A stretch of 64,000 bases of DNA. Origin: Saprospiraceae bacterium (GTDB lineage Bacteria > Bacteroidota > Bacteroidia > Chitinophagales > Saprospiraceae). The position numbers and the translations under genes are program-made. The notes under the pieces are model-generated. The model ran no database searches. It was not told where the DNA came from and was given only the letters and a program-made list of their open reading frames with translations. Positions 28,908 to 37,851 of the stretch are shown here, piece after piece. Positions within the stretch are counted from its first letter, which is position 1. Each line of letters starts with the position of its first letter. The stretch is from assembly GCA_019187225.1 (NCBI GenBank), contig JABAQQ010000013.1:186001-250000 (forward strand), in the 5' to 3' direction.

Positions 28908-28948
28908 AAAAAGAAAATGCCGTCTTGCACAGACGGCATTTTCTTTTT
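28908..28948 (+). terminator. Terminator of rplU-rpmA
   Basis: A perfect 17-bp stem, AAAAAGAAAATGCCGTC (28908-28924) with GACGGCATTTTCTTTTT (28932-28948), and a 7-nt loop. It begins 14 nt after the stop codon. The A and T tracts make it work in both directions. Confidence 0.92.
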
Positions 28949-29070
28949 ACACTTGCCCCGTGAAATCGCGAAACGCGCTGCATTAAGGCCAGCCACTGCT
29001 ACAAGGGTTTGGCTTTCAAGGATTCGACCAAAGAAGTTTTTGTTTTCATAGCTTAATTTTTTAGTTGTTG

Positions 29071-29101
29071 CCCCGGCTGTAATGAGTCGGGGTTTTTTTT
29101 T
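29071..29101 (+). terminator. Terminator with no obvious upstream gene
   Basis: CCCCGGC (29071-29077) pairs with GTCGGGG (29086-29092), followed by nine T. The 120 bp between the previous terminator and this one hold no convincing plus-strand reading frame. On the minus strand a 16-codon frame (MKTKTSLVESLKAKPL) starts at 29049. Confidence 0.6.
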
Positions 29102-29260
29102 AGCCGCCGAAACATTGGCGAAGGCAGCTTCACCCAAACCCACTGCACCCGTTCTTGCCTTGCTGCACCGTCAAAGTACTTGCGAAGGCGGCCGTATTCT
29201 CTCCTCCCTTATTTGATCGCTGCACAGCCGGTGCGTTCCCGCGCAACAAGGGTAAAAAGC
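29102..29260. other. Intergenic stretch without recognised content
   Basis: No protein-like frame, repeat array or promoter could be supported here. It lies between two terminators. Confidence 0.5.
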
Positions 29261-29297
29261 CGAGAGGCTGCCACGCTCATTTGCGGGCAGCCTCTCG
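29261..29297 (-). terminator. Terminator of the FAS1 lipoprotein gene
   Basis: CGAGAGGCTGCC (29261-29272) pairs perfectly with GGCAGCCTCTCG (29286-29297). On the minus strand the 12-bp stem is followed by GCTTTTTA. It lies 47 nt past the stop at 29344. Confidence 0.85.
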
Positions 29298-29343
29298 TTT
29301 GTTTTGTAAGTTATACCTCGCGTCGCCAGGTATAATTGGCGAT

Positions 29344-30285
29344 TTACAGTTGCGGCAGAATTACTTTATCAATCGCATGCACCACGCCATTGGATCCTTG
29401 CACGTCGGTCACAATGATATTGGAACTGCGACCGGCAGCATCCTGGATTTTTGCGCCACCAGTAAGGTCAATCGTAAATTTCTGGCCCTGGAACGTCGTC
29501 ACTTCCTGGCCGTCGGTGAGTTGCGTCGAAAGCACATTGGCACCGTTGACGACGTGGTATTGCAACACTTTGTTGAGTACGTCGGCAGGAATATCGGCCA
29601 GTTCGTCTACGCCCAATTCGGTCAGCAGCGCCGTAAAAGCGGCATTGGTCGGTGCGAACACGGTGAACGGACCATCGCCGGTCAGAATATCCACATAGTC
29701 CACGCCCAGGTCGGAGCGGGTCAGTGCGGCCACCAGCGAACTGAAATTCGGGTTGTTCAACGCCTGGTCTACCACCGTCGGCGGCAGGATTACCTTATTA
29801 ATAATGTGTACCACCCCGTTGGAAGCAGCCACGTCGGCTGTGGTGACCGTAGCGCCACCGATCTTAACACCGCTGGTAAGGTCCACATAATTGTTCAGGT
29901 AGCTGGTCGTGCTGCCGAAGGGAAGCAAAGTCTCTACGTAACCGGTGGTCAGATCGCCCGACCGTACCGCTCCGTTGACGACGTGGTTGAGCAGGATGTT
30001 TTTTAGTACATCCACAGGCACATCTTCCAGTTTGGTGAGACCAAGGGCAGCGAGAAGGTCGCTGAAGGCCTGATTCGTCGGTGCAAACACGGTAAGCTGA
30101 TCCGTTCCGCTGAGCGCGTCCACCAATCCGGCGCGTTGTACGGCTGCGACAAGCGTGCTGAGGTTGGAGTTGCCCTGGGCAACTTCCACAATGTTCTGGG
30201 GCTGACCGTTGTCGGTATCTTCACATGCGGCAAACATGAAAGCGGCGCCAAGCGCGATGAAAAAGCCAAAAATGAATTTTTTCAT
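29344..30285 (-). CDS. Lipoprotein with two fasciclin (FAS1) domains
   Basis: 313 residues from the ATG at 30285. The signal peptide ends in a lipobox, MFAAC, so it is a lipoprotein, probably on the outer membrane. Two FAS1 domains follow. Each has the signature TVFAPTNxAF, the mid-domain NHVVNG or YHVVNG, and the closing block SNGVVHIINKVILP or SNGVVHAIDKVILP. FAS1 domains mediate adhesion in other organisms; the partner here is unknown. A start farther upstream (30336) lacks a proper signal sequence. Confidence 0.92.
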   Translation of the reverse strand: MKKFIFGFFIALGAAFMFAACEDTDNGQPQNIVEVAQGNSNLSTLVAAVQRAGLVDALSGTDQLTVFAPTNQAFSDLLAALGLTKLEDVPVDVLKNILLNHVVNGAVRSGDLTTGYVETLLPFGSTTSYLNNYVDLTSGVKIGGATVTTADVAASNGVVHIINKVILPPTVVDQALNNPNFSSLVAALTRSDLGVDYVDILTGDGPFTVFAPTNAAFTALLTELGVDELADIPADVLNKVLQYHVVNGANVLSTQLTDGQEVTTFQGQKFTIDLTGGAKIQDAAGRSSNIIVTDVQGSNGVVHAIDKVILPQL

Positions 30286-30641
30286 TGTCGAATAGTTGTG
30301 TTTGTAATACAGTTTTGATTTTGGAAAAGTGAGCACATATAACGCGGCTGGTTTTACTTTGTTTAACTTTTTATAAAAATAAATTTGTAAAAATTAAACA
30401 AAACTACTAAGGTAAGGCCACAAGCAGCCAGGCTACAGACCGCTATCGCCATCACACTCACAGATAAATTCGTATCGAATGCTGCGCAGAAACATGTGTG
30501 AAAGAAGCCCCCGTCGCCAAGGCTTTGGCGGCTAAACAAAAAATTTTTAAAAGTGAAAGCATGAATCTACCGAAAACGATTCCGGCTTTTCTACATTTGG
30601 CCGTTCTTCATTTCAAATCGAAAAACATCTATCTCTCGCAC
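30286..30641. promoter_or_regulatory. Divergent intergenic region
   Basis: 356 bp between the minus-strand FAS1 gene and the plus-strand MFS gene. A -7 box TACATTTG at 30592-30599 fits the MFS gene, 42 nt before its start, but lacks a TTG at the right distance. The AT-rich part at 30355-30410 has no recognised motif. Confidence 0.4.
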
Positions 30642-31856
30642 ATGAATAACATCAACCCTTCGCGTCTTTTCAATGCATCCTGTGTGGCATTGACCGTGAC
30701 TTCCATGACCTTCGCCATACGCGCCGGTATGCTTGGCCCCCTGGGTCAGGAGTTCAATCTCACCGACACTCAACTGGGCTGGATCGCCGGTATGGCCTTT
30801 TTCGGTTTTCCGGTAGCCACTACACTCGGTGGCTTTTTTGTTGACCAGATCGGGATGAAGCGCCTTATGTGGGTCGCATTCGCGTCGCACTTGCTCGGTC
30901 TGTTGCTGACCATTTTTGCGGGCGGATTCTGGACGCTGTTCATTTCTACTTTCCTGGTCGGTTTTGCCAATGGCATGGTGGAAGCGGTGTGCAATCCCCT
31001 TGTGGCGTCCATGTACACCAAGAATAAAACGGTGATGCTCAACAAGTTTCACGTCTGGTTCCCGGGCGGTTTGGTCATAGGGGCATTGCTGGCAGCCGGC
31101 ATGAAGGCAATGGGATTGGGTTGGCAGATACAGGTCGCTCTGATCCTGATCCCGACACTTATATACGGATGGATGTTCTGGGGTCAGGAATTTCCCCGCA
31201 CCGAACGGGTGGAATCCGGCGTCTCCACGGCAGAAATGTTCAAGTCGGTTTTGTCGCCGCTATTCCTCTTTATGGCCGTGTGTATGTTTTTTACGGCCAA
31301 TACCGAATTGAGCACAGGCCAGTGGATTGACAAACTGCTGGGCAACGCGGGGGCGAATGCGCTGCTGATCCTGGCCCTGGTCAATGGCATCATGGCCGTC
31401 GGACGCTACTTCGGCGGGCCGCTCATTCACCGGCTCAATCCTACCGGCATTTTGCTGATGTCAGCGATCTTGTCGGTCATAGGCGTCTACTTGCTGCGCA
31501 CTACGGAGGGGCCTGCGCTGTACGCTGCCGCAGTTATTTTCGCATTGGGCGTTTGCTTTTATTGGCCGACGATGCTGGGTTTCGTCAATGAATACATTCC
31601 CAAAAGTGGAGCGCTTGGCCTGTCGCTCATGGGCGGCGTCGGCATGCTGGGCAACTGGGCTTATCAAACGTTTTTTATCGGCCCCAAACTCGACGCCGAA
31701 AAAGCGCGGCTTGCCGCCGAGGGAACTCCCGCCGAATCGGTGGAGCTGCTGGCGGGGCAAAGCGTTCTCAGCAGCATCAATCTGCTCCCGATCTTTCTCG
31801 TCCTCGCATTTGCCGCCCTGTGGTTTTATATGCGCGGACGGATGCATCCGGCGTAA
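30642..31856 (+). CDS. MFS transporter
   Basis: 404 residues with twelve probable transmembrane segments, in the inner membrane. The loop after TM2 carries DQIGMKRLMW, a variant of the MFS motif A. MNNINPSRLF at 30642 is chosen as the start because the 48 codons upstream include a promoter box and are not hydrophobic. The family pattern (CNPLVASMYTKNKTVMLNKFHVWFPGG) resembles sugar or nucleoside MFS proteins of Bacteroidota, but the substrate is not assigned. It is a single-gene unit. Confidence 0.88.
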   Translation: MNNINPSRLFNASCVALTVTSMTFAIRAGMLGPLGQEFNLTDTQLGWIAGMAFFGFPVATTLGGFFVDQIGMKRLMWVAFASHLLGLLLTIFAGGFWTLFISTFLVGFANGMVEAVCNPLVASMYTKNKTVMLNKFHVWFPGGLVIGALLAAGMKAMGLGWQIQVALILIPTLIYGWMFWGQEFPRTERVESGVSTAEMFKSVLSPLFLFMAVCMFFTANTELSTGQWIDKLLGNAGANALLILALVNGIMAVGRYFGGPLIHRLNPTGILLMSAILSVIGVYLLRTTEGPALYAAAVIFALGVCFYWPTMLGFVNEYIPKSGALGLSLMGGVGMLGNWAYQTFFIGPKLDAEKARLAAEGTPAESVELLAGQSVLSSINLLPIFLVLAFAALWFYMRGRMHPA

Positions 31857-31890
31857 TGTAAAAATTGAACACCCCCTGAACACCTTTTGA

Positions 31891-32133
31891 ACTTGTCGCT
31901 GGGTAATCCGCCGGCGGACTTTTGTCGTATCAATCGAAAACGACCATCCGCCATTTTTGCGCAAGTTGACATGGTTGCTGCGACGGGTCTTCTCGGCCAA
32001 CCATGAGTGGGCCATGCACAAGGGCCTGGAAAGTCTCGAACTGGAACTGCAACGCCGCCGCGGGGCATCGCACGTGCCGCCGCCGCCGGGGCCAACGTTC
32101 CCGCACAACATTCTTGACAAAAAGATTTTTTAA
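31891..32133 (+). pseudogene. Possible 3' remnant of a decayed gene
   Basis: An 80-codon frame without a usable start reads protein-like from RRTFVVSIENDHPPFLRK through VFSANHEWAMHKGLESLELE to its stop. This pattern resembles the C-terminal helix of SRPBCC / polyketide-cyclase-like proteins as I remember them. The stretch is bounded upstream by a stop and follows the MFS gene. The rest of the 369-bp gap holds no other feature apart from AT-rich sequence before the patatin gene. Confidence 0.3.
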
Positions 32134-32225
32134 AAATTAATCGCTTTTTAGCCGGATTTTAATTCAGATTTTTTGTCCCGGCGTCTCATCTTTGTCCGGT
32201 ACTTCATTTTCAAAAAACCAATGTT

Positions 32226-34571
32226 ATGGCAAGTCCCGGCTCCGCCTCCCCTAAGTCCTTCTTTCAATTCCTCGTCGCCCCCTTTTCAGACATCACGGTA
32301 GATAAAGCCGGTGGGTTTCTGCGCGGCAATCTTTTGTTCCTCGTCTGGATACTGATCGTCCCCCTGCTGATGTTCGGCGTAAAACAGGGTTGGGAACTGC
32401 TCTACGGCCTGTTCGACGACGTGGGGCCCTACCCCGGCTTCCGGGCCGCGGCCATGCTTTTTATCTATTATTTGCTGTCCATGGCGATTTACCTGTTGCC
32501 GCTGCCTTTTTTCCGCAAAGTAAATCCAGATACCGTAGCGGGTTTGGCAGAGCTCAACAAATTGCGCCCGGTTACCGCGGGCAATCCGTACCGCGCCCTG
32601 TTGGTCAGCGTGCTGCCGATGATCTTTTACAGCGTAGCAATGATCGCGGTGCAGGCCAGGCGTAGTTTCAACGGCTGGTACTTCGCCCTCTCCCTGGCAA
32701 CGATCGTCGGAGGTATCGGCCTCATGTGGTGGGTTATGGAAAAAAGCAAATTGAAGATTGGCAGGCTGCAATTTTTAATGGTAATGAACGGTCTGTTGGT
32801 GTTCGTGCTGATCTGGATCGGCAAAGAAACGCGGACGTTTTTTTGGAACTATTATTTCATCGGGATGGGTATGCTCATCCAGATGGCGTTGACTGGCGGC
32901 ATCATCAAGCACCTGGAAGCCCGGCTCGACCCGGACAACCCCGGCCTGAACCGGACCCATCGCCGCTACTACCGCTTAGTGTTCTGGACAGTGATCACAG
33001 GAACACTCATTCTTTCCCTGATCAACAACCTGAATGTGTTGTCCCCCACCTTTGTGTTGCTGGTCATCATCACCTGCTACGTGTTGCTCAATGACCTGTT
33101 GATAGCAGTATACGTGCTGAAGAAGGGAAAATGGCTGAAATACAGCCTCACAACGGTTTTGGTACTGCTTGCCTGGTTCATTTTCGTGCGCCGTTCGGAA
33201 ATTCACAACATCAATTACGTCCGTTCTGACCTGCGCGCCGAAAATACACGCGCCGATTTCCATACTTATTTTGAAAAATGGTACGGCACCAATATCGCGC
33301 CGCACATAGATACCGCGGGCACGGGCTCCATCCCCATTTTCTTAGTGGCCGCTCAAGGCGGCGGCAGCCGCGCAGGATTATGGACGAGCGAATTGCTCAA
33401 CCGGCTGGAAGTGGAAAGCGACTACAAATTCCACCGCCATTTGTTTGCCGTTACTTCCGCTTCGGGCGGCTCGGTTGGCACGGGAGCGACCCTGTCACTG
33501 TGGCGCTATGTGCAGGACAATCCCGGCCTTGATTCGACAACGCGGCGGCATTTGCACCAGCAATTCGCTGCGGCGATGTTCCGCCGTAACTACCTGAGTT
33601 CGCAGTTCATGCAACTGTTTGTCAATGAGGTGGGCAAACGATTTTTGTCGCTTTTTAAAAGCGATGTGGGCGACCGGAACCTCGAACACCAGCGGCATGA
33701 GGCGCTCGGATTTGCCAACGCCATTCACTATGGGTTCGAGCAGGGCGATAAAAGCGACGACAGCCCATTTGAACGGTTGATGCAGACGTTCGCACAGGGC
33801 GGCGCCGATAGCCTGCGCGTCAACAAAGAGCATCCTAAAATCCTCAACTATCCCATGCAGCCGTACCTGTCCTATTGGTACGACAGCAAAAGCCAACCCG
33901 ACCCGCGGCTGCCGCTTTATTTCCCCATAACGCTCAATATCCAAACCGGGAAATCGGGTTTTTCCAGCCCACTTGCCTGGGATAAAGACCTGTTTGTAGA
34001 CGCCATAGATATCATCGGCAGCGCGGAAAAGGACAAACCCGGCAAAACGCTCGCCATGACAACGGCCACCAACCTAAGCCAGTTATTCCCGGTGATGAAC
34101 GCCTATACGTATATTGACAAGACAGGCAATTTTATGGACGGCGGCTTGTTCGAAAACATGGGACTGACCCTTCTGAGCCGCATTCAACTGCGTTTGAAAC
34201 AGGAAATAGCCAATGCTCCCGGCATTCCGGATTCTGTCAAAAAACGACTGAAGATCAAAATATTGTTCTTTATCAACGACGACATCCAAACACCGGAGGA
34301 TGCACAGTTCGAGCGCCTGCATCAAACAACGGCTACCCTGAAAGCCGTTGCTTCGTCGTCCATACAAGGCCGGAATACCTGGTGGGTGGATTATTTTAAC
34401 CACATCCTCCCGCCCGAAGAACGCCCCACCACGCTCCTGCTGCAAGGCCCCGATACACCGGAACCAGACAAACTGCCATTGGGGCGTTGGTTGTCGAGGC
34501 GGTCGGTGGATTGGGCGTGCGACAAAGCAAGGCAATTGGAGCTGAAAGAAATTTTAAAAGGACTGGAGTAA
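32226..34571 (+). CDS. Membrane protein with C-terminal patatin-like phospholipase domain
   Basis: 781 residues. The N-terminal 330 hold about eight hydrophobic segments. The C-terminal part is a patatin-type lipid hydrolase with the oxyanion motif GGGSRAG near residue 376, the nucleophile motif GGSVG near 413, and the catalytic Asp in MDGGLFENMG near 637. All parts of the Ser-Asp dyad are present, so activity on phospholipids or other acyl esters is plausible. Membrane-bound patatins of this size are seen in Bacteroidota. The gene stands alone. Confidence 0.88.
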   Translation: MASPGSASPKSFFQFLVAPFSDITVDKAGGFLRGNLLFLVWILIVPLLMFGVKQGWELLYGLFDDVGPYPGFRAAAMLFIYYLLSMAIYLLPLPFFRKVNPDTVAGLAELNKLRPVTAGNPYRALLVSVLPMIFYSVAMIAVQARRSFNGWYFALSLATIVGGIGLMWWVMEKSKLKIGRLQFLMVMNGLLVFVLIWIGKETRTFFWNYYFIGMGMLIQMALTGGIIKHLEARLDPDNPGLNRTHRRYYRLVFWTVITGTLILSLINNLNVLSPTFVLLVIITCYVLLNDLLIAVYVLKKGKWLKYSLTTVLVLLAWFIFVRRSEIHNINYVRSDLRAENTRADFHTYFEKWYGTNIAPHIDTAGTGSIPIFLVAAQGGGSRAGLWTSELLNRLEVESDYKFHRHLFAVTSASGGSVGTGATLSLWRYVQDNPGLDSTTRRHLHQQFAAAMFRRNYLSSQFMQLFVNEVGKRFLSLFKSDVGDRNLEHQRHEALGFANAIHYGFEQGDKSDDSPFERLMQTFAQGGADSLRVNKEHPKILNYPMQPYLSYWYDSKSQPDPRLPLYFPITLNIQTGKSGFSSPLAWDKDLFVDAIDIIGSAEKDKPGKTLAMTTATNLSQLFPVMNAYTYIDKTGNFMDGGLFENMGLTLLSRIQLRLKQEIANAPGIPDSVKKRLKIKILFFINDDIQTPEDAQFERLHQTTATLKAVASSSIQGRNTWWVDYFNHILPPEERPTTLLLQGPDTPEPDKLPLGRWLSRRSVDWACDKARQLELKEILKGLE

Positions 34572-34745
34572 TATCGCCGGAACCATGTTATACGGTCGTT
34601 AAAAAAGTCATTCTGCAGCCCTGAACTACGCCATCTGTCGAAATAATTTTCCACGCCCCCTTCCCCCGCGCAACTTCGACCATGCGCCGTTGTCCTTTGC
34701 GTCATTTGTTAAAATTACGCTAAAGTCAGGTTCATTCTTTCCAAG

Positions 34746-34770
34746 TACGAAATATTTCGTAGTATCTTTC
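34746..34770 (+). promoter_or_regulatory. Promoter with a 16-bp palindromic operator
   Basis: TACGAAATATTTCGTA (34746-34761) is a perfect palindrome directly upstream of the -7-like box TATCTTTC (34763-34770), so a bound protein would block the promoter. The TACGAnnnnnnTCGTA form recalls operators of BlaI/MecI-type repressors in this phylum. No such regulator is in the window. The next gene is the PDZ protein, 134 nt downstream. Confidence 0.45.
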
Positions 34771-34904
34771 TCCCCCCAACATCCAAAAAACTGCTTCACC
34801 TGCGACCAACGCAAGGCCGACCGTAAGGTGCAGGCGATCGCTCACCCATTGAGCCCAATGCAAAACCTCCTCCTTTCACGACAAAAACAATGTACACAAA
34901 AGTT

Positions 34905-36617
34905 ATGAAAACAGTCGCTCACCTCCTCGCCGCAGCATTTATCCTGATGCCCTGGTGCGCAGCGCCGCTCTTTTCCCAGCAAAATGCCGCCGATGAAAAG
35001 ATCATCACCATTACCAAACACACGATAGAAGCCGACGGCTCCCAAACTTCCGAAACCATCATCAAAAAAGGAAATGCCGCTGAAAACTTTGACGTAGATA
35101 AATACATCCGGGAGAATAAAGCCGACAATGTCCAGTTGGAAGTACGCGTGGAATCGGGGAGCGCCGACGAAAAATCGCTCATCGTGAAACGTTCGCCCGG
35201 TATAAATAAGAGTAATTCAAGTCATTATGGTAATTACCGAAATGACTCTAATGACGACAATGACCGCGCATTCCTCGGCGTGGAAGAAGACTCCGACGAA
35301 GATGCGGACGAACCGGGCCTGGTGGTCGAAGTAGTGCGCGGCTCCGCTGCCGACAAAGCAGGTCTGCGCGACAACGACGTGATACTTCAACTGAACGACA
35401 CCAAAACCGACCGTTGGAGCGACCTTTCCAAATTTGTCAAAAATGCCAAACCGGGCGACAAAGTGAAGATCAGCTACCGCCGCAACGGCAAAGAGGCTAC
35501 TACCGAGGCTGTGCTCATCACCCGCGACCAATTGGAGAAAAATGACAAAAAAGAGCCGCGAGGGTTCCTCGGCGTATCACCCGACGACGATGACGACGAA
35601 GACAAACCCGGCGTAGTGGTTAACATCACGCGCAACTCCGGTGCGGAAAAAGCGGGCCTGCAAAACGGCGACGTGCTTTTCCAACTCGACGATGCGCCTA
35701 TCACCGATTTTGAGGACGTCAGCGACTTCATGGAATACACCAAACCGGGCGACAAGGTGCGCGTCACCTATGAGCGTAAGGGACAGCGCAACACCGTGGA
35801 AGCCACGCTCGGCGAACAAAAAGCGTGGGACTGGGACAACTGGAACATGGGCAACCTGAACCTCGACGACCTGAACATTGACATCCGCGAAAAAGACGCC
35901 TGCCTCGGCGTCTATACCGGCGCAGCTACGATCAACGACCAACGGGGCGCAAAAATCTCAGGCTTTACCTCTGAAAGTGCCGCCCGCGATGCGCAGATGC
36001 AGACGGGCGACCTCATCACGACCATCAACGGCCAGCGCATACAGGGACACGACGACCTTTGGAACGAAATCGCCAAATTCAAAGTCGGCGATAAAGTGAA
36101 AGTTGAATACCTGCGCGACAACCAGCCGCTCCAGGTGGAAGCCACGCTCAAAGCATGCCGCGACCAGAGCCGCGTGGATATTTGGGATACCGATGAAAAG
36201 GGCAACAACCAGAGCCGCCGGTTTTTCACCTGGAACTGGGACAAAGACGACCAGCAGCGCCTGCGCGAAAACCGCGTCATTACCATCCGTAAAGCAACGG
36301 AAGGCGACGCGCAAAATGCAAACTCCACACCTGACAATCAGCCTGTTGTGCAGGATCGCAACCTCGATCTCGAATCCTTCCGCGTCTATCCCAACCCCAC
36401 GCAGGGACCCGTGACGATCGAATTCCGCGCCGAGCCGGTGGCGACCCTCGTGACTCTGTACGACATGAGCGGACGGCAACTGTTCCGCGAAGAACTTAAC
36501 GCCTTCAGCGGCGAATACAACCAGCAATTCGACCTGTCTGAATACGCCAAAGGCAATATCATTGTCCACGTGCAACAGAGTGAGAAAGTGTTTACGGAGC
36601 AGATCGTGGTGAACTAG
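34905..36617 (+). CDS. Secreted protein with three PDZ domains and a type IX sorting domain
   Basis: About 570 residues. MKTVAHLLAAAFILM at 34905 begins a good signal peptide; an ATG five codons upstream (34890) is equally possible. PDZ-like domains lie at about residues 120-210, 215-305 and 325-415 (each with a GLxxGDVIxxL or similar block and FLGV or LGV start). A Trp/Asp/Asn-rich linker and a C-terminal sorting domain (SFRVYPNPTQGPVTIEF) follow. No protease domain is present, so it may be a scaffold. Transcription may be controlled by the palindrome at 34746. Confidence 0.88.
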   Translation: MKTVAHLLAAAFILMPWCAAPLFSQQNAADEKIITITKHTIEADGSQTSETIIKKGNAAENFDVDKYIRENKADNVQLEVRVESGSADEKSLIVKRSPGINKSNSSHYGNYRNDSNDDNDRAFLGVEEDSDEDADEPGLVVEVVRGSAADKAGLRDNDVILQLNDTKTDRWSDLSKFVKNAKPGDKVKISYRRNGKEATTEAVLITRDQLEKNDKKEPRGFLGVSPDDDDDEDKPGVVVNITRNSGAEKAGLQNGDVLFQLDDAPITDFEDVSDFMEYTKPGDKVRVTYERKGQRNTVEATLGEQKAWDWDNWNMGNLNLDDLNIDIREKDACLGVYTGAATINDQRGAKISGFTSESAARDAQMQTGDLITTINGQRIQGHDDLWNEIAKFKVGDKVKVEYLRDNQPLQVEATLKACRDQSRVDIWDTDEKGNNQSRRFFTWNWDKDDQQRLRENRVITIRKATEGDAQNANSTPDNQPVVQDRNLDLESFRVYPNPTQGPVTIEFRAEPVATLVTLYDMSGRQLFREELNAFSGEYNQQFDLSEYAKGNIIVHVQQSEKVFTEQIVVN

Positions 36618-36620
36618 GGC

Positions 36621-36647
36621 GATTGCGGATTGCGGATTGCGGATTCA
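36621..36647. repeat. GATTGCG heptad array
   Basis: Three perfect GATTGCG copies and one partial copy, starting 4 nt after the stop codon of the PDZ gene and ending just before its terminator. Confidence 0.85.
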
Positions 36648-36657
36648 GACGATAAAA

Positions 36658-36697
36658 AACGGCCTTTTCGAAATACCGGAAAGGCCGTTCATTTTTT
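36658..36697 (+). terminator. Terminator of the PDZ-protein gene
   Basis: AACGGCCTTTTCG (36658-36670) pairs with CCGGAAAGGCCGTT (36676-36689) with one bulge, followed by a T6 run at about 36692-36697. Confidence 0.85.
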
Positions 36698-36779
36698 GTT
36701 AAAAAATACTGGCACGAACTTTTCACTGCATTTTTTACATTATTTTCCTGAAATACCTCAAATACATTACCTTTTCCCC

Positions 36780-37844
36780 ATGAATGCGTTCCGTATAATC
36801 CTGTACCAACAGCGCGACAATCGCTGGCACTACGTCCGCCTGACCGCCGAATCGGACCGCGAGCTCCGCACCGAAACGGGTATTTGCGGCCTTTTGCCCG
36901 ACCATACGGAAACGGCACTCCTGCCGGATGGAACGAACGTTGAAACCGCACTGCGCGAAGCCGGCGCCGATTGGCAAAACAAAGGCTGGCGCAAACCCGC
37001 TCCCCACGAAGTGCTGGTGCTGACCCTTCATTTCCAAATGCGGCGCTGGCACGGTTACCCCGCCTCCGCACCCTGGCACGATGACCTCACCTCGGGTTAT
37101 CTCGATCCCATTCAAGCTGCCCTGGAATCTACCTGCAATGGTATCCGGCGCGGCGCCGACCGTTTTTCGGGCAATTATCTGTACCACTATACCATATTTA
37201 ATTCCGACCTGGCCCTCGAAGCAGTGGAACGCCTGGCCGCGGCTGCTCCCGTCAAATTCCTGCTCGACGTCCATATCGGCCGCCGGGAAAAACAAGTACA
37301 CATCCCCATTGACCCCAATGTGCCGGAGTATCTGCGTTCGCTTTTCCGGGTAGTGGAAAAATCAGCGCACACCATCGCCAGCGAGTTGCCCGTATTGTTT
37401 CCCGGCGATCCCTTGCAACCCGAGCCCGTGCTCAACGGCTCCGCTCCCAAACGCATCCGTGGCGAAGCTGCCGCGCAACTGCGCCATGTTTTGAAAGAAA
37501 AATGGAATTTCGATTCCAATTTCTGGAACCCGCTAACCGAAGCATCGCCGTCGCAGGTTGTTTTTCTGAATGGCATTCCGGATGGAAAAACCGACAGCAT
37601 TGTCCAGTTGATCCACCAACGCCTCGTAGCGCCACTCTACCTGCTCGATTGCGAAGAAGGGCTGTTTGAAATTTCCAGCGATGAAATTTTCAAAGGCGTT
37701 TACGAAGGCGTGGTCTTCGACGCCGGTTTGGAATGGATCATCTATTTTTCCCACCATCACACCGTCAGTTTCGGGGGCGAATGGCTCGTGTCCGCAGTGA
37801 AGGAATTGTTCAAGGAACAACCGGAAGTGCTCAATGCCTGGTGA
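36780..37844 (+). CDS. Conserved-looking protein of unknown function
   Basis: 354 residues from MNAFRIILYQQRDN at 36780. There is no signal peptide or membrane segment, so it is cytosolic. Two ordered parts can be seen: an N-terminal region rich in Trp and His (HFQMRRWHGYPASAPWHDD) and a C-terminal part with VYEGVVFDAGLEWIIYFSHH. No nucleotide-binding or metal motif is obvious. A -7-like box TACCTTTT ends 4 nt before the ATG, suggesting a leaderless message. A start farther upstream crosses the preceding terminator and is rejected. Not recognised. Confidence 0.75.
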   Translation: MNAFRIILYQQRDNRWHYVRLTAESDRELRTETGICGLLPDHTETALLPDGTNVETALREAGADWQNKGWRKPAPHEVLVLTLHFQMRRWHGYPASAPWHDDLTSGYLDPIQAALESTCNGIRRGADRFSGNYLYHYTIFNSDLALEAVERLAAAAPVKFLLDVHIGRREKQVHIPIDPNVPEYLRSLFRVVEKSAHTIASELPVLFPGDPLQPEPVLNGSAPKRIRGEAAAQLRHVLKEKWNFDSNFWNPLTEASPSQVVFLNGIPDGKTDSIVQLIHQRLVAPLYLLDCEEGLFEISSDEIFKGVYEGVVFDAGLEWIIYFSHHHTVSFGGEWLVSAVKELFKEQPEVLNAW

Positions 37845-37851
37845 GTTTTTG

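Noticed and set aside
34690-34908. 72-codon frame before the PDZ gene
   Set aside because: It crosses the palindromic promoter and runs into the PDZ start; no protein-like pattern.
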